Below, one piece after another: positions 15,253-24,446 of a DNA stretch of 64,000 nt (its first letter is position 1; every line of letters begins with the position of its first letter). This stretch comes from an uncultured Prevotellaceae bacterium (GTDB lineage Bacteria; Bacteroidota; Bacteroidia; Bacteroidales; Bacteroidaceae), in the NCBI GenBank assembly GCA_900319225.1, contig ONNV01000003.1, positions 124,001 through 188,000 of the forward strand, read 5' to 3'. Position numbers and translations under genes: made by a program. The notes beneath the pieces are model-generated. The model had not been told where the DNA came from and ran no database searches. It saw only the letters and a program-made list of their open reading frames with translations.

Positions 15253-16929
15253 CTACTTCTTCTTTTTCTTTCTCTTTCCGTCAAGAGTAGGCAGCGGAAC
15301 CTCCTTGTTCTGGTTGCTTTTCTTGAGTTTCTCATCATCACGTTTACCACGCCAGAAAAATACATCCTCCGGGCTGGTGGGACGTATGCGGCCGAACCAC
15401 TGGTAGTTGGGCAGGTACATCTTGGTAGGATCTATCTTCTCCATAGGATACATCACTCCATTGGAGCGGCTGTGTATGGCTATGCGGTCTACCGCACGGT
15501 CCACAAAGAAGACCGTAAGATTGGATGACTCTGTGGTATTCATGCCTATCATGGCCGAATCCCCGTCCAGAGGATAGAACACAGCACGGACATTACCTAT
15601 TACATCGGTCTTGTCTATCTCGGAGTTCTTGAAATAGGCCTTCATCTCACGACCGGTAATCTGATTGTAATGGATGGTGTCATTCCTCTGTACAAAGAGG
15701 GCCTGACCTATCACATGTGCCCAGTCAATGGTGCTGTCATTCATGTAGAAGATAATCATCTCACCCAGCACTTGCTGGCCCTCATTCCAGACAATCGGGT
15801 CATGGAACAGGGTAAGGCTGGAATCCGCAGTGGTAAATACCATGGAATCCGCAACCATCTGCATATCCGGGCGGTATGCACGAACCCTGCGGAAGCCACG
15901 CACCTGACGCTCAATCACCGTATCGCCTGCCTGGTTGTAGAATGTTACCAGACGGAATGTATCGGCATGCATGAACAAGCTGTCACCCGCCGAGTACTCT
16001 ATGAGCAGGGCCCTGCCGGTAACAACCGCAGAATCTATGTTCTGGTTGTAATAGACATACTCGCCCTGAACGTCAACCTTATCCTTGTAGTTATTGATTA
16101 TCACATCGCCAAATCCCTGCATCTCACCCCCCTCCTTGTCATAGACGATGCTGTCACCTGTCATGCGGTTCTCACCGCCGTTCTGCTCAACGACCGAACG
16201 GTCCAGCAGCACTGCATTGTTATTCTGGGTGTTGAACCTGCCGTGACTGGTATTGATCACATTGCCCTCATTCACAATCGTGGCAGGGCTGTTCAGGAAT
16301 GCTATATGGGTGTCTGTGTTGTAGTTCAGCGTATCGGTGGTAAGAGTATAATCAGGACTCTCCATTGACACGCCGTCCATGAAAGTGGCAAGCTTGGTGT
16401 TTGTATCAAACTGTCCATATTCCGATATCAGCGTACTCTCATCATCCAGAAGCGTACCGCCGTCAAAGAACCATCCCAGTCCCGTATTGCGGTCATAGTT
16501 CAGACTGTCGGTAAGCAGAACCATGGACTTGTTCTCCAGGCGCACACGGTCCCTTACACGCAGCAGCTTGGTATTGCCGTCATAAAACAGCGAGTCGCCG
16601 TAAAGGAACAGGGTGTCACCCTGCTCTGCCCTTACGTTATGATAGGCGCTGAACCGGTTCTGTTTCTGATAGAACAGGGCGCTGTCACAGTACATGTACA
16701 TGCTGTCATGGCGGAACACCACGTTACCGATAAGCCGGTTGGCGTCAGGGTTGATAACCTCATCAAAACGTATCACGTCAGAGTGAATCAGATACACATA
16801 ACTTGTATCCTGCGGCTGGGCAGCTGTACTGTCAGGCACGGAACCGGCCTCCTGCGCCATGACAACCGTCATACTGCACAGAAAAAACAATATGGACAAC
16901 AACCTGTACCTGAACACTGCGGATTCCAC
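15253..16929 (-). CDS. OstA-like (LptA/LptD N-domain) envelope protein
   Basis: A 558-residue exported protein with a signal peptide (LLSILFFLCSMTVVMAQ). It carries repeated short beta units such as VIRFDEVINPDANRLIGNVVFRHDSMYMYCDSALFY and YGDSLFYDGNTKLLRVRDRVRLEN, the OstA/LptA beta-jellyroll pattern that binds lipopolysaccharide in the periplasm. It lacks the large LptD barrel, so it is an LptA-like or stand-alone OstA protein; binding LPS during transport is inferred from the family. The tail is very basic (GKRKKKKK). The start is a GTG at 16927-16929. It follows the surA-like gene by 5 nt, a sensible pairing because SurA assists outer-membrane proteins. Confidence 0.8.
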   Translation of the reverse strand: MESAVFRYRLLSILFFLCSMTVVMAQEAGSVPDSTAAQPQDTSYVYLIHSDVIRFDEVINPDANRLIGNVVFRHDSMYMYCDSALFYQKQNRFSAYHNVRAEQGDTLFLYGDSLFYDGNTKLLRVRDRVRLENKSMVLLTDSLNYDRNTGLGWFFDGGTLLDDESTLISEYGQFDTNTKLATFMDGVSMESPDYTLTTDTLNYNTDTHIAFLNSPATIVNEGNVINTSHGRFNTQNNNAVLLDRSVVEQNGGENRMTGDSIVYDKEGGEMQGFGDVIINNYKDKVDVQGEYVYYNQNIDSAVVTGRALLIEYSAGDSLFMHADTFRLVTFYNQAGDTVIERQVRGFRRVRAYRPDMQMVADSMVFTTADSSLTLFHDPIVWNEGQQVLGEMIIFYMNDSTIDWAHVIGQALFVQRNDTIHYNQITGREMKAYFKNSEIDKTDVIGNVRAVFYPLDGDSAMIGMNTTESSNLTVFFVDRAVDRIAIHSRSNGVMYPMEKIDPTKMYLPNYQWFGRIRPTSPEDVFFWRGKRDDEKLKKSNQNKEVPLPTLDGKRKKKKK

Positions 16930-16934
16930 TCTCT

Positions 16935-18305
16935 TTATTTCTTAATCCATCCCGGATACATGAAATCGCAATCGTTCCAGCCGGCGTTTATGCGGACAAA
17001 AGTGGTTTGCTGTTTCTCATGAATCCATTTCTCCAGTGCCTCCTCACGGCGCATATTGGTTATAAGCTCATACAGAGTCTCATAGTCATCCGTAAGATTG
17101 GCCTTGTGTGCGTTGACACGGCTCTTAAGCTTTACTATAACGCATACGGTCTTGCCGTTTACCATCATAGTGAAGGGGTCCGATATCTCTCCCACATGCA
17201 TGCGGTCCACCACCCTTGCCATCTCGGGCGGGAGCTGCTCCATCCTGTACTTGGATACACCGGGCACATTCTGTCCGGGACTGTAGGACATAAGACCGTT
17301 ATTGTTACGGGTATCCTTATCCTGTGAGTAGGCTGCAACGCAGAACTCAAATGTGTGCTGACCGTTACGGATTCCGTTGGCTATGGTATCCAGACGGCCA
17401 AGGCAATTTGTAATGCTCTCTTTGGGAACTTTAGGTCTGCGCAGGATATGGCGTACACGGACGCGGTCACCCAGACGCTCTACGAACTGGATGATATGGT
17501 ATCCGTACTCAGTCTCCACAATCTTGGAAATCCTGTTGGGATCTGTCATATTGAATGCCACGGCCGAGAACTCCGGCACCATCTCACCACGACCAAAAAA
17601 TCCGCAGTCACCGCCTTTTGATGCAGAACCCGGATCTTCCGAGTAGAGGACAGCCAGAGTGGAGAATGACACCTCACCTGCCTGTACACGGTCTATATAA
17701 CTACGTAGGTCACTCTTAACCTCATCTATCTCCTCCTGCGGGATAACCGGTTCCTGTGTTATGATCTGTACCTCAACCTGTGTGGGGATGGACGGTATCA
17801 TATCTGTCGGGAGTTCCTTAAGTGAGCGTCTCACATCGGCCGGAGTAACCTTTACACGGGAAACAATCTTACTGCGCACCTGGCTGATGGTGTACTCATT
17901 CCTGTAATTCTCATAAAGGCGGGCCCTTATCTGCTCCAGGGTCATACCCTCATAATACTCAATCAGCTTATCCTCTGATCCGGCCTCTTTAATCATGGCA
18001 TTCAGGTCTCTTTCCACATCAGGGGCCACATCATCCTCTGTCACGATTATACTGTCCAGCTCCGCCTGGTTAAGGAACAGTTTGTTTACGGCAAGCTGCT
18101 CAGGAATGATGCAATAGGGATCACCATCCCACTGCATGCCCTTTCTCTGGGCATCGCGACGGGTCTGCTCAATCTCTGATTTATAGATAGCCTCATCGCC
18201 TACCACCCAGGCAATCTCATCTATCACATTGTTCTGGGCTACGCTGACAGCGCACTGTAACAAGACTGCCAAAAACGTGATGCAACTGTATAATCTGTTT
18301 TTCAT
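16935..18305 (-). CDS. surA: Periplasmic peptidyl-prolyl isomerase/chaperone, SurA type
   Basis: Folds outer-membrane proteins in the periplasm. The 456-residue protein has a signal peptide (FLAVLLQCAVSVAQ), a SurA N-domain (VIDEIAWVVGDEAIYKSEIEQTRRDAQ) and parvulin domains. The first parvulin domain is the clearer one (TLAVLYSEDPGSASKGGDCGFFGRGEMVPEFSAVAF). A second, more diverged one follows (VRVRHILRRPKV ... CVAAYSQDKDTRNNNG). It overlaps the upstream lipoprotein gene by 4 nt (ATGA), so the two are translationally coupled. Assignment as the true SurA rather than a paralogue is likely but not certain, because three related proteins are encoded in a row. Confidence 0.87.
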   Translation of the reverse strand: MKNRLYSCITFLAVLLQCAVSVAQNNVIDEIAWVVGDEAIYKSEIEQTRRDAQRKGMQWDGDPYCIIPEQLAVNKLFLNQAELDSIIVTEDDVAPDVERDLNAMIKEAGSEDKLIEYYEGMTLEQIRARLYENYRNEYTISQVRSKIVSRVKVTPADVRRSLKELPTDMIPSIPTQVEVQIITQEPVIPQEEIDEVKSDLRSYIDRVQAGEVSFSTLAVLYSEDPGSASKGGDCGFFGRGEMVPEFSAVAFNMTDPNRISKIVETEYGYHIIQFVERLGDRVRVRHILRRPKVPKESITNCLGRLDTIANGIRNGQHTFEFCVAAYSQDKDTRNNNGLMSYSPGQNVPGVSKYRMEQLPPEMARVVDRMHVGEISDPFTMMVNGKTVCVIVKLKSRVNAHKANLTDDYETLYELITNMRREEALEKWIHEKQQTTFVRINAGWNDCDFMYPGWIKK

Positions 18306-19198
18306 TTTTTCAATTCATGAAATGTGATTCTGCCCTTCTCCAAGGCTGCCTCATAGAGGTCCTCCTTGATCTTGCGCATATATGAAACCTTATTATTGTT
18401 TATCATGAGTCCCAATATCCTGCTACGGGCATGATCCAACGGCTCATATCCCCCCTTGGGAGCAAACTCGCTGACATTGAGAAGATATATGTACTCCTCA
18501 TCCCTGAATTCAAGAGCGGTATCCTGGGCAAGCTGTTTCTCCAAAGGCTTGTCAAGAGTAGGCAGCAGCATCTCCAGCTCGGCAACCGTACGCCAGTTGT
18601 CATAAAAGAACTCGCAACGGGCTGCGTTACGTATGCTGTATTTCTCTATCTCCTCAAAAGTCTCGTCATCCTGCCGGGTATAGAGTTTCCTTATCTCTGC
18701 CAGGTCATGCGACTTGTTGGAAATCTTAAGGAACAAACCCTTCAGGAGTGACTCGTCAAGCACAAAGAGCCTGCGGTTATCGTTATAGAACTGTTCTATC
18801 TCCTGATCCGTAATCTCGGATGAGAATTTCTGGGCAATAAGCCTGCGCTGATACTCATGTTCAATCAGTGAACGGCGGTAGTTCTCAACCAGACGGTCAA
18901 TATCCTTTGTGTCCGGTATGTTACGGATGGCATTCTGGTAGAACAGCACATCCTCAACCCAATTCCGGATATACTGTTGGGCCAATTTGGTACTGTCAGC
19001 ATCAGAGAGTCCCAGAGGAATGGCCTGTTTGAGGTCCTCAAGATAGAGTACGTCAGTGCCTACTTCTGCAACAGGAGTCCTGCCCGATACATATTCCACC
19101 ACGCTGTGTTTCCACCAGCAGGAGGTCAACGACACGGAGAGCAGGACTGTCAACAATCCCACTGTTCCCCCCATGCAATACCGTTTTATCCTACTCAT
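18302..19198 (-). CDS. PPIase-like lipoprotein without a clear parvulin domain
   Basis: A 298-residue predicted lipoprotein; the signal peptide ends SLTSC. The mature part has the SurA-like N-terminal pattern (VAEVGTDVLYLEDLKQAIPLGLSDADSTKLAQQYIRNWVEDVLFYQNA) and the helical segment before a PPIase domain. A recognisable parvulin core (GGD.G motif) is missing. It may therefore be a pure chaperone that works with its neighbours. It overlaps the PPIase gene upstream and the surA gene downstream by 4 nt each, so the three are translated as a coupled set. Confidence 0.72.
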   Translation of the reverse strand: MSRIKRYCMGGTVGLLTVLLSVSLTSCWWKHSVVEYVSGRTPVAEVGTDVLYLEDLKQAIPLGLSDADSTKLAQQYIRNWVEDVLFYQNAIRNIPDTKDIDRLVENYRRSLIEHEYQRRLIAQKFSSEITDQEIEQFYNDNRRLFVLDESLLKGLFLKISNKSHDLAEIRKLYTRQDDETFEEIEKYSIRNAARCEFFYDNWRTVAELEMLLPTLDKPLEKQLAQDTALEFRDEEYIYLLNVSEFAPKGGYEPLDHARSRILGLMINNNKVSYMRKIKEDLYEAALEKGRITFHELKK

Positions 19199-20625
19199 TT
19201 GTCAAGGCTGACTTTCCTAAGCGCTCTCTTGTAGATTTTGTATTTATACTTGCTCTTAAGGCTCTTTACCCATTCATCCTCCAGGTATTTCTGGAATCCT
19301 TCAACAACCTGGCTCTTGGCATCATCTACACTCTCGGGACCCTCTATGGTCTTACCTATTACATTGACATAAGGGAAGTTTGTCATAGGCTCGTACTCAC
19401 CCTTTCCGAATACGATCTTGTCAACATAGGCATTCTGTCCCTGTTTGATTATTCCGGATTCAGATGATCCTCTCATTACGCGGAACAGCAGTTCTGACTT
19501 GTTGATGGGGAGCACCTTCTCTATCCAGTCTTTTATTTCAACTCCGTCAAGAGTATCCTTTATCCGGTTGAACACTTCTTCATTGGTGCAGAAGAAAACC
19601 ATCCCCTTGAATGCAGGCTCGCTGTATTTGAAATCAGCCTTATGGGATTTGAAATACTCCTCCATACCCTCACGGTTAAGTGAAGCCTTATCCCAAACCT
19701 CCCTGTTGCTGACATCAAACAGGAGCAGACCGTCATGATACTCTCTGGATATGTTTCCGAATTCAGGCTCAACCTCCTCAAGGACGCTGTCCAGACGGGC
19801 TACGGCCTCCGCATCCCTTTCTGTCCAACCCAGTTTGACGGCATACTCATTGGCCTTACGTCTCCTGGCCTCTTCCTTAAAGTAGGGCCTTTTATTCATC
19901 CAGTCGTATATCTCGGCACTCTCAGCCTCAAAACTTCCAATCTGGCGGCGACGGTCAACCTTGAATATCACGAACAGTTCATCCAGATTCACTGGCTCAC
20001 TGAACTTACCGGGTTCAAGACCAAATATCAAATTGCCTATTTCAGGAGGGAACTGGTCTCTCATTACCCAGCCCATATCACCTCCGGCAGATGCAGTCTC
20101 CTCATCATCGGAGTACTCTATGGCAAGAGAGGCAAAATCCTCACCGTTCAGTAACTTCTCATATACTGCCGACATCCTTTCTACGCAAGAGTCATAAGAT
20201 GCCAGGCTCTCACTCCTGGGCATGAAAGACATAACCCTGAGGTATGCCAGTCCGTCAGAACCTACATCCTCTACAGTCTTCTTGTAGGCCTCATGAGCTA
20301 TACTGTCCAGAAAGGCATTATCAGTAAGATAGTCCTCAGCCTGCATGTTACGGTACATCCTGTACTCCTTAAGGAATGAATCTGACTGATCCAATCCCTC
20401 ATCCATAGCAGCCTGAACCTTAAGCTTAAAGTTAAGGTAAAGGTCTGCATACTGACGGACTGTCTTTCTGGTAACGTCGGTCTCTGTCCTGTTCTTCCTG
20501 AAAAAATATTCAAACTCCGACTTCTTTACATCGTATCCGTTTACCGTCATTATTACCGGCTCTTTCTTGGCAAAGACCGGCAAGCCCAGCATAACGGATA
20601 ACATGTAAATCAGGATACGTTTCAT
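19195..20625 (-). CDS. Periplasmic peptidyl-prolyl isomerase, parvulin type
   Basis: About 476 residues from the ATG at 20623-20625; an upstream TTG is also in frame but less likely. A signal peptide (ILIYMLSVMLGLPVFA) is followed by a PPIase N-domain (VNGYDVKKSEFEYFFRKN). A parvulin domain follows, with the core ASLAIEYSDDEETASAGGDMGWV, where the GGD-G pattern marks the active domain. The C-terminal half has no domain I can name. Expected to fold exported proteins in the periplasm together with the two downstream proteins. It follows guaB in the operon. Confidence 0.82.
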   Translation of the reverse strand: MKRILIYMLSVMLGLPVFAKKEPVIMTVNGYDVKKSEFEYFFRKNRTETDVTRKTVRQYADLYLNFKLKVQAAMDEGLDQSDSFLKEYRMYRNMQAEDYLTDNAFLDSIAHEAYKKTVEDVGSDGLAYLRVMSFMPRSESLASYDSCVERMSAVYEKLLNGEDFASLAIEYSDDEETASAGGDMGWVMRDQFPPEIGNLIFGLEPGKFSEPVNLDELFVIFKVDRRRQIGSFEAESAEIYDWMNKRPYFKEEARRRKANEYAVKLGWTERDAEAVARLDSVLEEVEPEFGNISREYHDGLLLFDVSNREVWDKASLNREGMEEYFKSHKADFKYSEPAFKGMVFFCTNEEVFNRIKDTLDGVEIKDWIEKVLPINKSELLFRVMRGSSESGIIKQGQNAYVDKIVFGKGEYEPMTNFPYVNVIGKTIEGPESVDDAKSQVVEGFQKYLEDEWVKSLKSKYKYKIYKRALRKVSLDK

Positions 20626-20646
20626 AAGCAATTGGTTTAAGTCCTT

Positions 20647-22122
20647 TTATTCGTGGCGGCTGTAGTTGGGTGCCTCGCTTGTGATGGCTACGTCATGCGG
20701 ATGGCTCTCGTTCATACCGGCATTGGTTATGCGTACGAACTTGGCCTCATGCAGCTTCTCGATATTGGGAGCACCGCAGTAGCCCATACCTGAGCGCAGA
20801 CCGCCTGCCAGCTGGTATACAACCTCATAAAGGGTTCCCTTGTAAGGAACGCGGGCTGCGATACCCTCCGGAACAAGCTTACGGGTATCCTTGGTATCGG
20901 CCTGGAAGTAGCGGTCCTTTGAACCGTTCTCCATAGCCTCAAGTGAACCCATGCCACGATATGATTTGAACTTACGTCCGTTGAATATGATGGTCTCACC
21001 GGGAGACTCCTCTGTACCGGCTACAAGTGAACCGAACATAACGCTGTCACCACCGGCTGCCAGAGCCTTAACCACATCACCTGAGTAGCGCAGACCGCCG
21101 TCAGCGATGATAGGCACACCAGAGCCCTTGATTGCAGAGTATACGTCATATACGGCCGATACCTGAGGAACACCTATACCGGCAATGATACGGGTGGTGC
21201 AGATTGAACCGGGACCCATACCAACCTTAACTGCATCGGCACCTGCCTCAACAAGCATCTTGGCGGCAGCACCTGTAGCGATGTTACCAACTACGATATC
21301 TATGTTGTTGAAGCTTGCCTTTGCCTCTCTGAGCTTGGCGATAACGCTCTTGGTGTGACCGTGTGCGGTATCGATTACGATAGCATCGGCTCCTGCGTTA
21401 ACAAGTGCCTCCATGCGCTCCAGGGTATCGGCGGTAACACCTACACCGGCAGCTACGCGCAGACGGCCCTTGCTGTCCTTGCAAGCCATGGGTTTATCCT
21501 TAGCCTTGGTGATATCCTTGTATGTGATAAGACCTACCAGCTTACCGTTGTTGTCCACAACAGGCAGCTTCTCAATCTTATTCTCCTGAAGTATCTGTGA
21601 AGCCACTTCCATGTCAACCTGCTGGTGGGTGGTAACCAGATTCTCCTTGGTCATGACATCCTCAATCTTGACATCATAGTTACGCTGGAACCTGAGGTCA
21701 CGGTTTGTTACGATGCCACACAGTTTTCCGTCCTCCTCTACGACAGGAATACCACCGATATGATATTCTGCCATAAGGGCAAGGGCGTCCCTGATAGTAT
21801 TGGAACGGAGAATTGTAATGGGGTCATATATCATTCCATTCTCAGCACGCTTTACGATTGCAACCTGACGCGCCTGTTCAGCAATAGGCATATTCTTGTG
21901 AATAACGCCGATACCACCCTCACGGGCAATGGCAATAGCCATACGTGACTCGGTTACGGTATCCATAGCGGCAGTCACAAACGGAATGTTAAGGTTGATG
22001 TTACGTGAGAATCTTGATGAAAGATTGATGTCACGCGGCAGAACCTCTGAATAAGCGGGGATGAGCAGGACATCATCAAATGTCAAGCCCTCCATTGCAA
22101 CTCTATCTTCTAAAAATGACAT
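20647..22122 (-). CDS. guaB: IMP dehydrogenase
   Basis: Oxidises IMP to XMP with NAD+, the committed step of GMP synthesis. The start chosen is [22 protein letters not shown] at 22120-22122; an in-frame extension further upstream would overlap recQ and has no homology. The catalytic loop is [10 protein letters not shown] with the active cysteine. Two CBS domains sit between the barrel halves ([35 protein letters not shown]), and [19 protein letters not shown] is the phosphate site. About 491 residues, normal length. It follows recQ by 13 nt, so the recQ promoter probably also drives it. Confidence 0.96.
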   Translation of the reverse strand: MSFLEDRVAMEGLTFDDVLLIPAYSEVLPRDINLSSRFSRNINLNIPFVTAAMDTVTESRMAIAIAREGGIGVIHKNMPIAEQARQVAIVKRAENGMIYDPITILRSNTIRDALALMAEYHIGGIPVVEEDGKLCGIVTNRDLRFQRNYDVKIEDVMTKENLVTTHQQVDMEVASQILQENKIEKLPVVDNNGKLVGLITYKDITKAKDKPMACKDSKGRLRVAAGVGVTADTLERMEALVNAGADAIVIDTAHGHTKSVIAKLREAKASFNNIDIVVGNIATGAAAKMLVEAGADAVKVGMGPGSICTTRIIAGIGVPQVSAVYDVYSAIKGSGVPIIADGGLRYSGDVVKALAAGGDSVMFGSLVAGTEESPGETIIFNGRKFKSYRGMGSLEAMENGSKDRYFQADTKDTRKLVPEGIAARVPYKGTLYEVVYQLAGGLRSGMGYCGAPNIEKLHEAKFVRITNAGMNESHPHDVAITSEAPNYSRHE

Positions 22123-22135
22123 AATATTGTGTTGT

Positions 22136-24316
22136 TTAGTTACCCATTTCTGAAATGAACTTGATACGTACCAGGCGGATCTCCTCCTCGCTGTAGTCAT
22201 CACCAAGTTCGTCTATAGCATCATCTATCGAGTCACTCTCTGACTCGCGGAAATATTCATAGATATCCTCGGCACGGTCATCATCCATCACACTCTCTAT
22301 GAAATAGTCTATGTCAAGCTTTGTTCCGGAGTTGACAATAGCCTCAATCTCCGTGAGAAGCTCATCAAAGTCAATGCCCTTGCTGATTGCGATGTCATCC
22401 AGCGCCACCTTCATGTCAATGCTCTGGATGATGCTCACCTTAAGCTTTGACTTGTTGGCAACGGTACGTACACGCAGGTCCTCGGGACGCTCTATCTCAT
22501 TCTCCTCGACATGACGCTTTATGAGGTCAATGAAATCCTGACCGTAGCGCTTGGCCTTGCCGGCGCCCACACCCGGGATATTCTGGAGCTCGTCTATGGT
22601 AACCGGATAGGTTGTGGCCATAGCCTCCAGTGACGGATCCTGGAATATCACGTAAGGCGGCAGCTGCAGGTGCTTGGAGAGTTTCTTGCGCAGGTCCTTG
22701 AGCATCGAATAAAGCTCTGGGTCAACGGCAAATGATCCGCCGCCGCGCATCGGGCCCTCCTGCTCCTCATCGTCAAACTCCTTGTCCTCAACAATCATGA
22801 ATGACTTGGGGTTCTTAAGGAAGTCACGGCCCTCATCAGTTATCTTGAGCAGTCCGTAGTTCTCAACATCCTTGCGGATATAGCCTGCAATCAGTGCCTG
22901 ACGGATAACGGCGTTCCAGGTCTTCTCCTCCTCATCCGATCCTGATCCGAACACCTCCAGGTCATCATGCATGTGATCCGTAATCTCCGATGTCTCCTTA
23001 CCCAGGAGCATATCTATGATATAGTCGGCCTTGAAGTTCTCCTTTACAGCCAGGATAACCTCAAGCACGGTCTCCAGCAGCTGCTGTGCCTCAACCTGTT
23101 TCTTGGGATTCAGGCAGTTGTCGCAGTTACCGCAATTATCCTCATCATAGTTCTCGCCAAAGTAGTGCAGCAGCAACTTACGGCGGCATACTGATGACTC
23201 ACAGTAAGCGGTGGTCTCAGCCAGCAGCTGACGGCCTATATCCTGCTCTGCCAGAGGCTTACCCTCAAGGAACTTCTCCAGTTTCTGCACATCCTTGCTG
23301 TTGTAGAAAGCTATGCACTGGCCCTCACCGCCGTCACGTCCGGCGCGTCCGGTCTCCTGATAGTAGCCCTCCAGGCTCTTGGGAATGTCATAATGGATCA
23401 CATAGCGTACATCAGGTTTGTCTATACCCATGCCGAACGCTATGGTGGCCACAATCACGTCAATCTTCTCCATGATGAAGGCGTCCTGCGTCTTGCTGCG
23501 TGCGGCAGCCTCCATACCTGCGTGATATGCCATGGCCGATATGTCATTGGCCTGCAGAATCTCGGCCAGCTCCTCAACCTTCTTGCGTGAGAGGCAATAG
23601 ATTATACCAGACTTGCCGGGATTGGCTTTTATGAACTTGATTATATCCTTGTCTACGTTCTTGGTCTTGGGTCTTACCTCATAGTAGAGGTTGGGACGGT
23701 TGAACGATGACTTGAAATCCTTAGCATCCTGGATTCCCAGGTTTTTCTTGATATCGTCACGCACCTTATTGGTAGCTGTAGCTGTTAATGCTATGATGGG
23801 AGCCAGGCCTATCTCCTTTACGATATCCCTGATCTTGCGGTACTCAGGGCGGAAATCATGACCCCACTCTGATATACAGTGGGCCTCATCAATAGCGTAG
23901 AATGAAATCTTTACTTTCTTAAGGAAATCCACATTCTCCTCTTTGGTAAGTGACTCCGGAGCAACGTAAAGGAGTTTTGTCTTACCTGACAGTATATCGG
24001 CCTTGACCAGGTCAATTGACGTCTTGTTCAGGGACGAATTGATGAAATGTGCAATACCGTCCTCCTCACTCAGATTGCGCATGGCGTCAACCTGATTCTT
24101 CATGAGAGCGATAAGAGGAGAGATTACTATGGCCGTACCATCCATAACAAGGGCCGGGAGCTGATAGCAGAGAGACTTGCCGCCACCCGTAGGCATAAGC
24201 ACGAATGTATCGTTGCCGCCCAGCAGATTGCGTATTATCGCCTCCTGGTCTCCCTTGAAAGTGTCGAATCCGAAATGGACTTTCAGGATTTCCTGCAGAT
24301 TAACCTCGTTTGCCAT
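22136..24316 (-). CDS. recQ: ATP-dependent DNA helicase RecQ
   Basis: 3'-5' helicase acting in recombination and replication repair. Helicase motif I is MPTGGGKSLCYQLPA, motif II is DEAH (AIDEAHCISEWGHDFRPEYR), and motif VI is GYYQETGRAGRDG. A zinc-binding RQC domain follows, with the cysteine cluster CESSVCRRKLLLHYF ... CGNCDNC. An HRDC domain comes next (LYSMLKDLRKKLSKHLQLPPYVIFQD) and then an acidic C-terminal extension with a helix-turn-helix-like part. At 726 residues it is longer than E. coli RecQ (about 610), as usual in Bacteroidota. It has its own promoter at 24362-24394. Confidence 0.96.
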   Translation of the reverse strand: MANEVNLQEILKVHFGFDTFKGDQEAIIRNLLGGNDTFVLMPTGGGKSLCYQLPALVMDGTAIVISPLIALMKNQVDAMRNLSEEDGIAHFINSSLNKTSIDLVKADILSGKTKLLYVAPESLTKEENVDFLKKVKISFYAIDEAHCISEWGHDFRPEYRKIRDIVKEIGLAPIIALTATATNKVRDDIKKNLGIQDAKDFKSSFNRPNLYYEVRPKTKNVDKDIIKFIKANPGKSGIIYCLSRKKVEELAEILQANDISAMAYHAGMEAAARSKTQDAFIMEKIDVIVATIAFGMGIDKPDVRYVIHYDIPKSLEGYYQETGRAGRDGGEGQCIAFYNSKDVQKLEKFLEGKPLAEQDIGRQLLAETTAYCESSVCRRKLLLHYFGENYDEDNCGNCDNCLNPKKQVEAQQLLETVLEVILAVKENFKADYIIDMLLGKETSEITDHMHDDLEVFGSGSDEEEKTWNAVIRQALIAGYIRKDVENYGLLKITDEGRDFLKNPKSFMIVEDKEFDDEEQEGPMRGGGSFAVDPELYSMLKDLRKKLSKHLQLPPYVIFQDPSLEAMATTYPVTIDELQNIPGVGAGKAKRYGQDFIDLIKRHVEENEIERPEDLRVRTVANKSKLKVSIIQSIDMKVALDDIAISKGIDFDELLTEIEAIVNSGTKLDIDYFIESVMDDDRAEDIYEYFRESESDSIDDAIDELGDDYSEEEIRLVRIKFISEMGN

Positions 24317-24361
24317 ACAAAATATTAAAAAGCATCTAATCTATCCTGTGGGGATAGAAAA

Positions 24362-24394
24362 CAAAGTTAAGTACAAGTATTTTATACTTGCAAA
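24362..24394 (-). promoter_or_regulatory. recQ promoter with palindromic spacer (candidate operator)
   Basis: On the minus strand TTTG (24391-24394) and TAACTTTG (24362-24369) flank a 21-nt spacer. Seventeen of those bases (24374-24390) form the perfect inverted repeat CAAGTAT-TTT-ATACTTG. A protein bound there would block RNA polymerase directly. The leader to the recQ ATG is about 40 nt and contains a small CTATCC / GGATAG hairpin. Confidence 0.7.
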
Positions 24395-24407
24395 CTTTTT
24401 GACGAAA

Positions 24408-24433
24408 AAAAATGCAAATAATACTAAGTATTA
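24408..24433 (-). terminator. Weak terminator after clpX
   Basis: Just downstream of the clpX stop, TAATACT-a-AGTATTA (24419-24433) is a perfect but A/T-only stem. On the minus strand it is followed by TTTGCATTTTTTTT. The position is right, but the stem is weak. Confidence 0.4.
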
Positions 24434-24446
24434 TAACCTGTGCATA

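Noticed and set aside
22123-22206. N-terminal extension of GuaB
   Set aside because: It would overlap the end of recQ and adds residues with no family match; the ATG at 22120-22122 gives the usual N-terminus.
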